Assembly (NCBI GenBank): GCA_028282005.1
Contig: JANQIV010000203.1
Location: 1 to 34,835, forward strand
Reading direction: 5' to 3'
DNA: 34,835 bases
DNA from: Melioribacteraceae bacterium
GTDB taxonomy: Bacteria > Bacteroidota > Ignavibacteria > Ignavibacteriales > Melioribacteraceae
Made by a program: the position numbers and the translations under genes. Under the pieces are notes generated by a model. The model did no database searches. It saw only the letters and a list, made by a program, of their open reading frames with translations, and was not told the DNA's origin. Positions 9,560 through 17,626 of this stretch are shown here, one piece after another; the first letter of the stretch is position 1, and each line of letters opens with the position of its first letter.

Positions 9560-9631
9560 GCTCCTTTCCTCCTTTTCAGATACTTATATTTGTCTGCTTA
9601 TTCTTTTTGACATATTTTTGTGCGCTCACTG

Positions 9632-9659
9632 TGTTACCGATATCATGATATCGGTAACA
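9632..9659. promoter_or_regulatory. LacI-family operator palindrome upstream of the TonB receptor
   Basis: A perfect 28-bp palindrome with half-site TGTTACCGATA at 9632-9642, a 6-bp centre, and the inverted half-site TATCGGTAACA at 9649-9659. It can also be read as two abutting 14-bp boxes of the LacI type TGTTA-N4-TAACA (TGTTACCGATATCA and its inverse). The same half-sites precede the GH2 operon at 15545-15577. It sits between the regulator's stop and the receptor start, with no T-tract, so it is an operator rather than a terminator. Confidence 0.85.
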
Positions 9660-9698
9660 TTTTCAATCGTAATTATTCAATTATTTACTAATTACTTT

Positions 9699-10706
9699 CT
9701 AAGTTGATTCTCTTATTATAAGCTTAGTCTTCAAAATTTTTCGTACAGGTTGCGAAATTTTGTTTCCAATTATGTTAAGCAGCGCTGTTGCTGCAGTTTT
9801 TCCGATTTCGTATATAGGCTGCCGGACAGTTGTAAGTGCCGGCCTGGAAAATTGACTAATTTCAATATTATCAAAACCAATTACTGCTATGTCATTTGGC
9901 ACTGATAAACCGTAAGTTTTTATTCTTTCAATTACACCAAGTGCCATATAATCATCAGAACAGAAAATTGCGGTCGGCCTTTCAACAAGATTAAGTAGTG
10001 ACTCTGATCTTTCGTAAGCAATTTCCTTTTCAAATTCTCCACAGATTACATATTCTTCTCTATATTCTAAACCAAATTTCTTTAATGAGTTTTTATAGCC
10101 TTTCAATCTATCTCTTGAGTTTGTTTCCTCCTTAGTACCTTCAACAAAAGCTATTTTCCTGTGTCCTTTTTCATATAAATGTTCCATTGCCAGTTCGGCA
10201 CCTTTAACATTTTCGGAATCAACATAATTATATCCATGTTCATTTTTTCTGTAGTTTACTAAAATGAATGGGAAACCGGATTCAGCTAATTCAGGTAAAT
10301 TCGGATCATTTATTTTTGCTTTAACTAAGATTATCCCGTCAAATAAATTACTTCTAGCGTAGTTGATATAACTTCCCTTTTCGGAACATGATTGATTTAC
10401 CGGCACAAGCATTATTCTGTAATCATTTTCTTGGGCTATGTCACTTACCCCACTTAAAACTTGAGCTATATAGTTATCAAGAAATAGTTGTTCTGTTTTA
10501 GGAATTAAAACTCCCAAATTCATAGACTTTCGAATAGACAAACTTCTTGCGATTAAATTTGGCTGATAATTCATTTCAGCCATAATACTTTTGATTTTTT
10601 TTGCTGTTTCTTCTGCTACCGGACCATTCCCGCTAAGTACTCTAGAAACCGTCATCCTGGATACACCTGCTTTGCTCGCGATATCTGAAATAGTTGTTTT
10701 ATTCAT
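9699..10706 (-). CDS. LacI-family transcriptional regulator of the sugar locus
   Basis: A 335-residue regulator of the usual LacI length. Residues 4-25 are the helix-turn-helix (TISDIASKAGVSRMTVSRVLSG), residues of about 48-58 the hinge helix (NLIARSLSIRKS), and about 62-335 a periplasmic-binding-protein-like sugar-sensing domain with landmarks such as SDDYMALGVIERIK and DIAVIGFDN. It is the last gene of the operon GH2-symporter-kinase-regulator, 8 bp after the kinase stop, so it should control its own synthesis. Twin palindromes of the form expected for this family (9632-9659 and 15545-15577) flank the operon, making it the probable local repressor. The effector sugar is unknown; it may be the product released by the GH2 enzyme. 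Confidence 0.93.
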   Translation of the reverse strand: MNKTTISDIASKAGVSRMTVSRVLSGNGPVAEETAKKIKSIMAEMNYQPNLIARSLSIRKSMNLGVLIPKTEQLFLDNYIAQVLSGVSDIAQENDYRIMLVPVNQSCSEKGSYINYARSNLFDGIILVKAKINDPNLPELAESGFPFILVNYRKNEHGYNYVDSENVKGAELAMEHLYEKGHRKIAFVEGTKEETNSRDRLKGYKNSLKKFGLEYREEYVICGEFEKEIAYERSESLLNLVERPTAIFCSDDYMALGVIERIKTYGLSVPNDIAVIGFDNIEISQFSRPALTTVRQPIYEIGKTAATALLNIIGNKISQPVRKILKTKLIIREST

Positions 10707-10714
10707 TTTTATAA

Positions 10715-11605
10715 TTAAGTTATTTCCAAATCCTTTGATGAAGCCGCAATACCACGATATTCAAAATATAACGCAGCTGCTCCTAAAATCGCAATTTGAG
10801 ATAAATTGCTCACTTCAATTTTTAAGTTACGAATAGAATTTGGATAAGGAAAACTTTTTAAAACATCATATAATGCATCTTTAAAGAAATCAAACGCTTT
10901 GCTTACGGACCCGCCTAAAATTATAACTTCAGGATCTACTGATAATACAATTGTTGCAATTGCATTGCCTAAATGATGCCCATATTCTCTAAATATTGCC
11001 AATGATTTTGGATCTGCATTTTGAGCTAACTTAAATAACTCATACCCACTTATATGATATTCTTTTTCAAAAAATTGGCCACTACAATAATATTCGTAAT
11101 TTTGCTCTTTATATTTAATAAGTCCAAATTCACCTGCACCACAGTTTGGTCCGGCAAATAGTTTATTATCAAAATATACACCTGCGCCAAGGCCTGTCCC
11201 GGAAATTAAGCCAACAATGTTTTCATAATTCTTTCCTTTGCCAAAATATTTTTCACCAACAACAAAACAATTTGCATCATTGTTAATATAAACGGGCAAC
11301 TGAAATCTGTTTTCCAAAATTTCTTTCAGTTTAACTTCCTTCCAAGATGGAATATTTTGTACATCATAAATAACACCATTCTCCACATCTACCAAACTCG
11401 GCACACCAATGCCAATACCTATAGAAGTATCATCAACAACTTTGGCTATAACATCTAATACTTCTTCAATGACTTTTTTTTCTGTTCCGTTGGATGAAAT
11501 TTTTTGTGAAGCCAAATCTTCAATATTATAATCGACCACTCTTCCGACCCTAATATTTGTTCCCCCTAAATCAACACCAATTACAGATTTCTTTTTCATA
11601 CTCAT
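10715..11605 (-). CDS. ROK-family sugar kinase lacking the zinc motif
   Basis: A 296-residue cytoplasmic kinase that should phosphorylate an imported hexose or aminosugar with ATP. Visible parts are the phosphate-binding loop GVDLGGTNIRVGRV (residues 9-22), the catalytic region YINNDANCFVVGE near residue 107 (Asp as base), the second phosphate motif LISGTGLGAGVYFD near 132, and the adenosine region VIILGGSVSKAFDF near 227. The usual ROK zinc site is missing: ExGH is EFGL, and the CxCGxxGCxE loop is replaced by YYCSGQFFE with a single Cys. I recall similar loops in other Bacteroidota ROK kinases, so this may be a subgroup rather than a defect. It lies 18 bp after the symporter gene and 8 bp before the regulator gene. 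Substrate not assigned: glucose, glucosamine, mannose and fructose are all possible. Confidence 0.88.
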   Translation of the reverse strand: MSMKKKSVIGVDLGGTNIRVGRVVDYNIEDLASQKISSNGTEKKVIEEVLDVIAKVVDDTSIGIGIGVPSLVDVENGVIYDVQNIPSWKEVKLKEILENRFQLPVYINNDANCFVVGEKYFGKGKNYENIVGLISGTGLGAGVYFDNKLFAGPNCGAGEFGLIKYKEQNYEYYCSGQFFEKEYHISGYELFKLAQNADPKSLAIFREYGHHLGNAIATIVLSVDPEVIILGGSVSKAFDFFKDALYDVLKSFPYPNSIRNLKIEVSNLSQIAILGAAALYFEYRGIAASSKDLEIT

Positions 11606-11623
11606 CCCACAATACTTACAGAA

Positions 11624-12877
11624 TTATATTTTATCTTCTTCAATTTTTGAAAAAATTGTTTCGTTGTTAATTAATGGTTTGGCCCAAAACCCAATACTGA
11701 GAATGTATACCAAAGTTACTGTTACAAATAGAATCCCAAATCTTAATCCGAGCAAGTCACCAATAGCTCCAACGATAATTTGAACAATTGCACCACCCAT
11801 AATACCAGAACATAAAATTCCGGAAAATGCTCCATGATGCTTATCCAACGAGTTTAAAGCTAAACTGAAAATAACAGACCACATTATGGAGATTGTTAGA
11901 CCCAATGTCGGTAAGCCATATAAAGCCATATCGCTGTTTCCAAACAGAGCTAAAAATAAAACAACAATCGAGGCGGAACTAAAGCCGATTAATATTTTTC
12001 TGCTATCCCAGATTTTTAGAATTACTAAACCGAGCAAACAACCTGCTAACATAAGCAGCCAAAAATAAGATACTGCCGAAGCCCCAGTAGTTTCAGGATC
12101 AAAACCGTGATATTGTTTTAAGAACAACGACATCCAATATGATATACCTTGTTCAGTACCAACGTACGCAAAAATCCCAAAGAAGAAAGCTATAACTGTT
12201 CTGTTCTTGAATAGCTCTTTGTTAACTGCCCAGCTGCCAATTTTTTCATCTTCTTTTAATTCAACGCTGGGGAAATTTGATAAAACAATTATAGCTACCA
12301 TCAGTAAGCAGATTAAAGCAAATACCCAATACAAAGAAATCCAGGTTAAATCTGCCGGCACAAGGTTTTTTAAGGTAGAAATTATAAAATCATCACTGCC
12401 GGCTTTCATGTTTACAACAATGTAGCTGTAAAGCAATGGAGCCGCATACGATGCACCACCAAAAAACAATTGAGCAATAACGGAATTAAACGCAAAATTT
12501 GATTCGCCTCCGGCTACCCTTAATAAAGGATTTATAGCTACTTGTAACATCGCCATCCCGGTTCCGATCATGAATAAAGAAAACATGTAAATCAAAAAGG
12601 TCGGAATGATTGCAAAAAGAAATGCTCCGGCCGCTGCCAAAATAAAAGCCGCAGCCATAATTTTTTTCTCTTTGTACTTTTCTACTAATAAACCTGCCGG
12701 AATGGACATTACACCATAAGCAATAAAGAACGCAAACGGTAAAAAGCCAGCCATTGTATTGGATAAATTAAATCCTTCTTTAATGGCGGGGCCTAAAGGA
12801 CCTAAAATATTCGTTAAGAATGATATTACAAAAAATGTTAAAACTACTAACCCAACGATAAAATAATTTCTTTTCAT
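11624..12877 (-). CDS. FHS-family sugar:H+ symporter (MFS, glucose/galactose/fucose type)
   Basis: A 417-residue inner-membrane transporter with about 12 hydrophobic segments. The loop motif LLVEKYKEKKIM after helix 2 is the MFS signature region. AINPLLRVAGGE near residue 115 is characteristic of the fucose/glucose/galactose permease (FHS) family of GluP and FucP type. It should import a free monosaccharide with protons, matching the adjacent ROK kinase. It begins 12 bp after the GH2 stop and is followed 18 bp later by the kinase gene, so the operon carries out final hydrolysis, import and phosphorylation. The exact sugar cannot be read from the sequence. Confidence 0.88.
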   Translation of the reverse strand: MKRNYFIVGLVVLTFFVISFLTNILGPLGPAIKEGFNLSNTMAGFLPFAFFIAYGVMSIPAGLLVEKYKEKKIMAAAFILAAAGAFLFAIIPTFLIYMFSLFMIGTGMAMLQVAINPLLRVAGGESNFAFNSVIAQLFFGGASYAAPLLYSYIVVNMKAGSDDFIISTLKNLVPADLTWISLYWVFALICLLMVAIIVLSNFPSVELKEDEKIGSWAVNKELFKNRTVIAFFFGIFAYVGTEQGISYWMSLFLKQYHGFDPETTGASAVSYFWLLMLAGCLLGLVILKIWDSRKILIGFSSASIVVLFLALFGNSDMALYGLPTLGLTISIMWSVIFSLALNSLDKHHGAFSGILCSGIMGGAIVQIIVGAIGDLLGLRFGILFVTVTLVYILSIGFWAKPLINNETIFSKIEEDKI

Positions 12878-12889
12878 AATAGTTTGATC

Positions 12890-15532
12890 TTATTTTTGAA
12901 TTAATTCATTAACTGTGTTAATTCCATTTATAACTAATTCAGCGTTTTCCATTGCACTTAATTTTGAGAAACGGCCTGTTATTTCTTTAGATTCGTTTGG
13001 CAAGATTGATACGTAATTATCAGACCAGAAAATTGGAAGCACTGACTGCTGTGTAGCTTTATCTTGTATATTTGCTTCTATAAAAAATGCTAGTTTATCA
13101 GAAGCGTTGTCAATATTAACCTTAACAACATATTCACCATTTTCTCTAGTAATTTCATATTTATATTTCACTTCAGCTACTTCTAAAGAATTTAATGCCG
13201 TAAGATCGCCCAATGATTTGTTTGGAGTATAATACCACTCAACATTTTCGAAATCCAAAACATCTTCCTTTGTTGAAAGCCAGTAGAAATTATCACTTAT
13301 GTAATTTCCTTTTGAATCACTCAGTTCTAAGTTTATAAAATAAGTTTTTGTAAGATTCTCTAATTCCGGCATATCAAAAACTTGCATTGAGGAATTTTCC
13401 AAAGCGTCAAACAATACTTCTTTTTCAAACAAGATTTTTGAATTAACATTAATCACTTTGATGTTCGCTTTTAATCCATTGTAATTTTCATTGTAGTCAT
13501 TAACCAGATAAATATTTTTGTCTTTGTAGTTATAAACTAAGTTCAACGGTTGGCATGCTTTTTTAGCTCCATAAAAAGCCCCATTCGGCATTAAATAATG
13601 ATCAAACAATTGCCAAAACATTTCAGGCCAGGCCGAATTATACATCCATTGTACAACACCGGTTGTATTGTGTTTATTAACCCCAAACGCCTCAAACATA
13701 GGCCTAATTGCTTCATAATTTGATACTTGAGTTTTCTTTGCAAAATCTTCAAGAGTTTTTGCTTCGCCGTATCTTACATTAAATATTGATAAAAATCTGT
13801 CAAGAGTGTTAAACTCATTTCTTCCGCAATGATATTCCCACATTTCGTTGATCGGCCATAGATCTTTTTCAGGGATCATTCGTTTAATACTTTCAATTGG
13901 AGGCACTTGAGGGCCGGGACCGGTTTCAGTATTGAATCCGTATGCCCCACCGTTTGTTGTATCTTCATACCAATAATTTGGGGTAACATAAGCATATGGC
14001 CCTAACATCTTCACACCAGGGTCACCACTTACATCACTCATATTTCCATATCCGTATTTATCAACACCTTTGCAAGTAGCCAAAATAGGACGAGTTGGAT
14101 CGTAAATATTAATGCTATCGTTCAGCATTCTTTCTAATTCAGGCAACGGTAATTTATCACTTCCGAAAACCCAAACTAAAACACTCGGGTGATTCCTTAG
14201 CCATTTCACTTGATCCATATAAGCTTCTGTCTGTAATTGCATATCATAGGGTGTGTCAATACACATGAAATCTGTTTCTTCCCTTCCACAATAGCCTGTC
14301 CATTCCCATTGGCAACTCCAGCCAATCATTAACAAAAGCCCTAATTCATCAGCTGCTTGATAGAGTGTTTTATTTTTGCCCCAAAAACCTTCAAGTCGAA
14401 TTGAATTTAAGTTAAGATGTTTAGCATATTCCATTTGGCTTATAACCTTTTCATCACTATCATTTAACAACATATCATCAACCCAACCGGCACTTTTTAT
14501 CATTACCTTTTTGCCATTTACTTTAAATCCTCGATGACCATTTTCATTTTTGTAATCTTCAACTTCCCTAATTCCAAAAGTCACTTCTTCTTTGTCGGAT
14601 ACTACTTCGTTTACAATTACTTGCAAATTGAGATTATACAAATTTTGTTCACCTAAATTATTCGGCCACCATAATTTTGGATTCTTAAAAACAAGTTCAT
14701 GAATTTCTTTTGAACTTAGTTCTATTTGTTTTTCTTCATTTGGACTTAGTGATATTTCTTTAGAAAAACTCTTTTGATCTATTTCTCCAATTACTTTTGC
14801 GGTAACAGCATTTGACGAGAGATTTTTTAATTCACCATTAATTATTAAATAGGCCTCATCTAATGTTTCAAGATTTACTTTTGACTTAACAAATACATTT
14901 TTTAAAGAAACCGTTTTTGTTTTTTGAAGGATCACTCCTCGCCAAAGACCCATATTTTGATCTGGCGGACTAGGATTCCAGTCAACAAATCCAATTGTTA
15001 AATCACCGGATTTTGGGGGGATAATTTCAACAGCAAGAACATTTTTACCCGGAATAACCTTATTGGAAATGTTGAAACTAAATATTCCAAATGCCCCTTC
15101 TATGTCTTTATCAGATGCAACCAAATTTCCGTTTAACCAAACATTAGCTTTATAATTAATCCCCTCAAATACTATTTCATAATTATCATCAATATCTTTT
15201 TGAGTAATTTCAAATTCTTTTCTGTACCACCAAGGAACAGTAAACTGCTTTGTATCAACAGCTTCTAAGTTTTTGCCAAAATAAATGTCTTCGTATTTTC
15301 CAGCATCAACAAGTGCAGCTAAAACAGTTTTGGGTACACTAGTTTTAATCCAATTATCTTCAACATAATTAATCGTTGAAATAGCTTCACCATTTTCTTG
15401 CAATTCTTCAGAACTTATTAAGGACCAATTATCATTTAACATTATCTTCTTTGAACCTTCTTTATAATTGGGATTACAGTTAGTTAACATGAATGAAAAA
15501 ATAAAAATTGAGGTTAACAAAATTGATTTCAT
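12890..15532 (-). CDS. Exported GH2 exo-glycosidase, exo-beta-D-glucosaminidase/mannosidase subgroup
   Basis: An 880-residue enzyme and the first gene of the sugar operon. Residues 1-19 look like a lipoprotein signal with LTNC at 16-19 (Asn at -1 is unusual), so it is probably anchored facing the periplasm. Residues of about 30-200 form the GH2 sugar-binding domain, 215-330 the immunoglobulin-like domain, and 335-650 the TIM barrel, followed by C-terminal beta domains. Around the acid/base position the sequence reads VFGSDKLP (Ser458-Asp459), not the usual Asn-Glu. The nucleophile region is GFNTETGPG (Glu536). The Ser-Asp form is, to my knowledge, typical of the CsxA-like exo-beta-D-glucosaminidase subgroup and close relatives. 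It suggests release of glucosamine or a related sugar from oligomer ends; beta-mannosidase activity remains an alternative. The ATG follows AAGGAAG. Confidence 0.85.
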   Translation of the reverse strand: MKSILLTSIFIFSFMLTNCNPNYKEGSKKIMLNDNWSLISSEELQENGEAISTINYVEDNWIKTSVPKTVLAALVDAGKYEDIYFGKNLEAVDTKQFTVPWWYRKEFEITQKDIDDNYEIVFEGINYKANVWLNGNLVASDKDIEGAFGIFSFNISNKVIPGKNVLAVEIIPPKSGDLTIGFVDWNPSPPDQNMGLWRGVILQKTKTVSLKNVFVKSKVNLETLDEAYLIINGELKNLSSNAVTAKVIGEIDQKSFSKEISLSPNEEKQIELSSKEIHELVFKNPKLWWPNNLGEQNLYNLNLQVIVNEVVSDKEEVTFGIREVEDYKNENGHRGFKVNGKKVMIKSAGWVDDMLLNDSDEKVISQMEYAKHLNLNSIRLEGFWGKNKTLYQAADELGLLLMIGWSCQWEWTGYCGREETDFMCIDTPYDMQLQTEAYMDQVKWLRNHPSVLVWVFGSDKLPLPELERMLNDSINIYDPTRPILATCKGVDKYGYGNMSDVSGDPGVKMLGPYAYVTPNYWYEDTTNGGAYGFNTETGPGPQVPPIESIKRMIPEKDLWPINEMWEYHCGRNEFNTLDRFLSIFNVRYGEAKTLEDFAKKTQVSNYEAIRPMFEAFGVNKHNTTGVVQWMYNSAWPEMFWQLFDHYLMPNGAFYGAKKACQPLNLVYNYKDKNIYLVNDYNENYNGLKANIKVINVNSKILFEKEVLFDALENSSMQVFDMPELENLTKTYFINLELSDSKGNYISDNFYWLSTKEDVLDFENVEWYYTPNKSLGDLTALNSLEVAEVKYKYEITRENGEYVVKVNIDNASDKLAFFIEANIQDKATQQSVLPIFWSDNYVSILPNESKEITGRFSKLSAMENAELVINGINTVNELIQK

Positions 15533-15544
15533 ATTCTTCCTTAA

Positions 15545-15577
15545 ATATGTTACCGATAACAGTTATCGGTAACATAT
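15545..15577. promoter_or_regulatory. LacI-family operator palindrome upstream of the GH2 operon
   Basis: A palindrome with 16-bp perfect arms (15545-15560 and 15562-15577) around one unpaired base. Half-sites TGTTACCGATA (15548-15558) and TATCGGTAACA (15564-15574) equal those at 9632-9659, with a 5-bp rather than 6-bp centre. Read differently, it holds a full LacI box TGTTACCGATAACA at 15548-15561 and a near copy, inverted, at 15561-15574. It lies 13 bp before the GH2 start and just downstream of a predicted -10 element, a classic repression position. Confidence 0.88.
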
Positions 15578-15581
15578 AATA

Positions 15582-15611
15582 ATAATATTTTAAAAGCAAG
15601 ACTTTTTACAA
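15582..15611 (-). promoter_or_regulatory. Predicted promoter of the GH2 operon
   Basis: On the minus strand, TTGTAA (15611-15606) and TATTAT (15587-15582) are separated by 18 bp. The operator begins 4 bp after the -10 element, so a bound repressor would cover the start of transcription. The surroundings are very AT-rich, so chance matches are easy; position relative to the operator is the main support. Confidence 0.5.
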
Positions 15612-15656
15612 AAGAATTAATGTTTTTTTAATATCTATGTATTGTACCAAATTTTA

Positions 15657-15691
15657 TTGGGATAACAATTTATTATAATTAACTATATTTG
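15657..15691 (+). promoter_or_regulatory. Predicted Bacteroidota-type promoter of uup
   Basis: TATATTTG at 15684-15691 matches the TAnnTTTG -7 box of Bacteroidota, 34 bp before the uup start. A TTG lies at 15657-15659, with a spacing slightly longer than ideal. A competing TATAAT at 15674-15679 has no good -35 partner. Confidence 0.4.
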
Positions 15692-15725
15692 CAACATTCG
15701 TTTTAACAGACTGGTTACCAAATTT

Positions 15726-17618
15726 ATGTCCGAAAATATTGCTCCGGTAATTTTAACTGCATTAGATTTAGAAGTTAATTTCGGTGAACAAGTAATCTTA
15801 AATAAAGCTTCTCTTTCAATTCACGAAGGTGATAGAATTGGCCTTGTAGGACGAAACGGAGTTGGAAAATCTACCTTTCTTAAAATCATTTCAGATATAA
15901 TGCAGCCCGACAGTGGTGAAGTATCAAAAAAGAAAGATTTGGTTGTATCATTCCTTCCGCAGGAATTTCAATTGAATAACGAAAAGAATGTATTCGGGAA
16001 TATCATAGAAGGTGCTGAAAATATTTTACGCTTGGTTGGCGAATATGAAAAAACTTCTTTTGATTCTCCGAAAAGAGATATTCTTGAACAAAAGATAAAC
16101 AATGTTGACGGATGGAATCTTGAGAAGCACGTTGACATTTTAATGAAATCTTTGAGTGCCCCAGGTAAAGAGAGAGAAATTTACACCCTCTCCGGCGGTG
16201 AAAAAAGGCGTGTAGCTTTGTGCTGCGCTTTAATATCTCAACCGGATCTTTTAATTCTCGATGAACCGACAAATCATCTTGACACAGACTCAATTGAATG
16301 GATCGAAAGCTTTTTAGCTAACTACAAAGGCACTTGCATTTTTGTTACTCATGATAGATACTTTCTTGACCGCATTTCAAATAGAATAGTAGAATTATCG
16401 AATGGTGTTTTCTATTCGCATCAAGGGAATTACACAGAATACTTGATTAGCAAATCCGAAAGGCAGGCGATGAAGGAAATAGAGGAAAAGAAACGCCAAA
16501 GTTTTCTGAAGCGTGAACTAGAATGGATACGCCGGGGGCCAAAAGCCAGAAGGACAAAAGCAAAAAGTAGAATTGATAGTTTTAATGAACTTACAGAAAT
16601 AAAAAATGACGACATAGAACTTGATGTTGATTTAATTATTCCGGAACCCGAAAAACTTGGGAACAAAATTCTCGAATTGAAAAACATCAGTGTTGAACTC
16701 GGCGGTAAAATGTTAATTGAAGGTTTGAGTTTTGCCTTTGACAGAAATCGCAAGTTAGGTATTGTCGGTCCGAACGGTTCAGGTAAAACTACTTTGCTAA
16801 GAGCAATACTTGAAGAAATAAAACTATATGCTGGAAAAATAGATATCGGAGAAAGAACTTCATTTAATTATGTAGATCAATCGCGATTAATATTAAACGA
16901 TGATGATACGGTTTTTAACTCGATAACAGAAGGTAGTGAATTTATTACATTCGGCAACAGAAAGCTAAATGTTTACACTTATCTTCGCCGCTTTTTATTT
17001 ACAGACGACAGAATAAACACACTTGTTAGCAGGCTCTCTGGGGGCGAAAGAAGCCGGCTAACTTTGGCAAGAATACTAAAACACGGTGGCAACTTTTTAA
17101 TGCTTGACGAACCCACTAACGATCTCGACCTTCCAACTTTGCGAATTCTTGAAGAAGCTTTGTTATCTTTTGAGGGATGTGTGGTTGTTATTAGTCACGA
17201 CAGATATTTTTTAAACCGAGTTTGCAACGGAATTTTATCTTTCGAAGGAAGCGGACAAGTTCATTTTAGTGAAGGCAATTATGATTATTACGTGGAAAAA
17301 AGAAACTCCAGGCTAAAAGAGTTTGACTCTTTACAAGTAAAAGAAAAAAAAGGTGATACAAGAGTTAAAGAAAAAATCAGAAAACTGACGTGGAAAGAAA
17401 ATAAAGAACTCGAGACAATTGAAGAAACAATTATGAATGCAGAAGAAGAAGTCGAGAGGATAGAGAAAATTTTCATTTCCCCGGACTTTTACGAAAAGTA
17501 TGCTGAACAAACTAATGTGTTGAATCAACAGTTAAATGAAGCAAAAGAGAACGTAAAAAAATTATATGAACGCTGGGAAGAATTGGAAAGTATTAAAAGC
17601 CTGAGTTCAAAAAAGTAA
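15726..17618 (+). CDS. uup: ABC-F ATPase, Uup type
   Basis: A 630-residue cytoplasmic twin-ATPase of the ABC-F family, with no membrane segment. The first cassette has Walker A GRNGVGKST (42-50), signature LSGGEKRR near 157 and Walker B LLILDEPTNHLD near 180. The second has GPNGSGKTT near 348, LSGGERSR near 437 and LMLDEPTNDLD near 460. The linker carries KRELEWIRRGPKARRTKAKS, the strongest Uup hallmark, and residues of about 540-630 form the charged coiled-coil tail typical of Uup. Family members act on ribosomes, and Uup is linked to branched-DNA and ribosome functions. It is the only plus-strand gene here, divergent from the sugar operon and convergent with comM at 8 bp, so its transcript must run into the comM 3' end. 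Confidence 0.9.
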   Translation: MSENIAPVILTALDLEVNFGEQVILNKASLSIHEGDRIGLVGRNGVGKSTFLKIISDIMQPDSGEVSKKKDLVVSFLPQEFQLNNEKNVFGNIIEGAENILRLVGEYEKTSFDSPKRDILEQKINNVDGWNLEKHVDILMKSLSAPGKEREIYTLSGGEKRRVALCCALISQPDLLILDEPTNHLDTDSIEWIESFLANYKGTCIFVTHDRYFLDRISNRIVELSNGVFYSHQGNYTEYLISKSERQAMKEIEEKKRQSFLKRELEWIRRGPKARRTKAKSRIDSFNELTEIKNDDIELDVDLIIPEPEKLGNKILELKNISVELGGKMLIEGLSFAFDRNRKLGIVGPNGSGKTTLLRAILEEIKLYAGKIDIGERTSFNYVDQSRLILNDDDTVFNSITEGSEFITFGNRKLNVYTYLRRFLFTDDRINTLVSRLSGGERSRLTLARILKHGGNFLMLDEPTNDLDLPTLRILEEALLSFEGCVVVISHDRYFLNRVCNGILSFEGSGQVHFSEGNYDYYVEKRNSRLKEFDSLQVKEKKGDTRVKEKIRKLTWKENKELETIEETIMNAEEEVERIEKIFISPDFYEKYAEQTNVLNQQLNEAKENVKKLYERWEELESIKSLSSKK

Positions 17619-17626
17619 TCTGATCA

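Noticed and set aside
9632-9659. The palindrome as a terminator for the LacI-type regulator gene
   Set aside because: No T-tract follows on either strand, and the same sequence recurs at a promoter position upstream of the GH2 operon.
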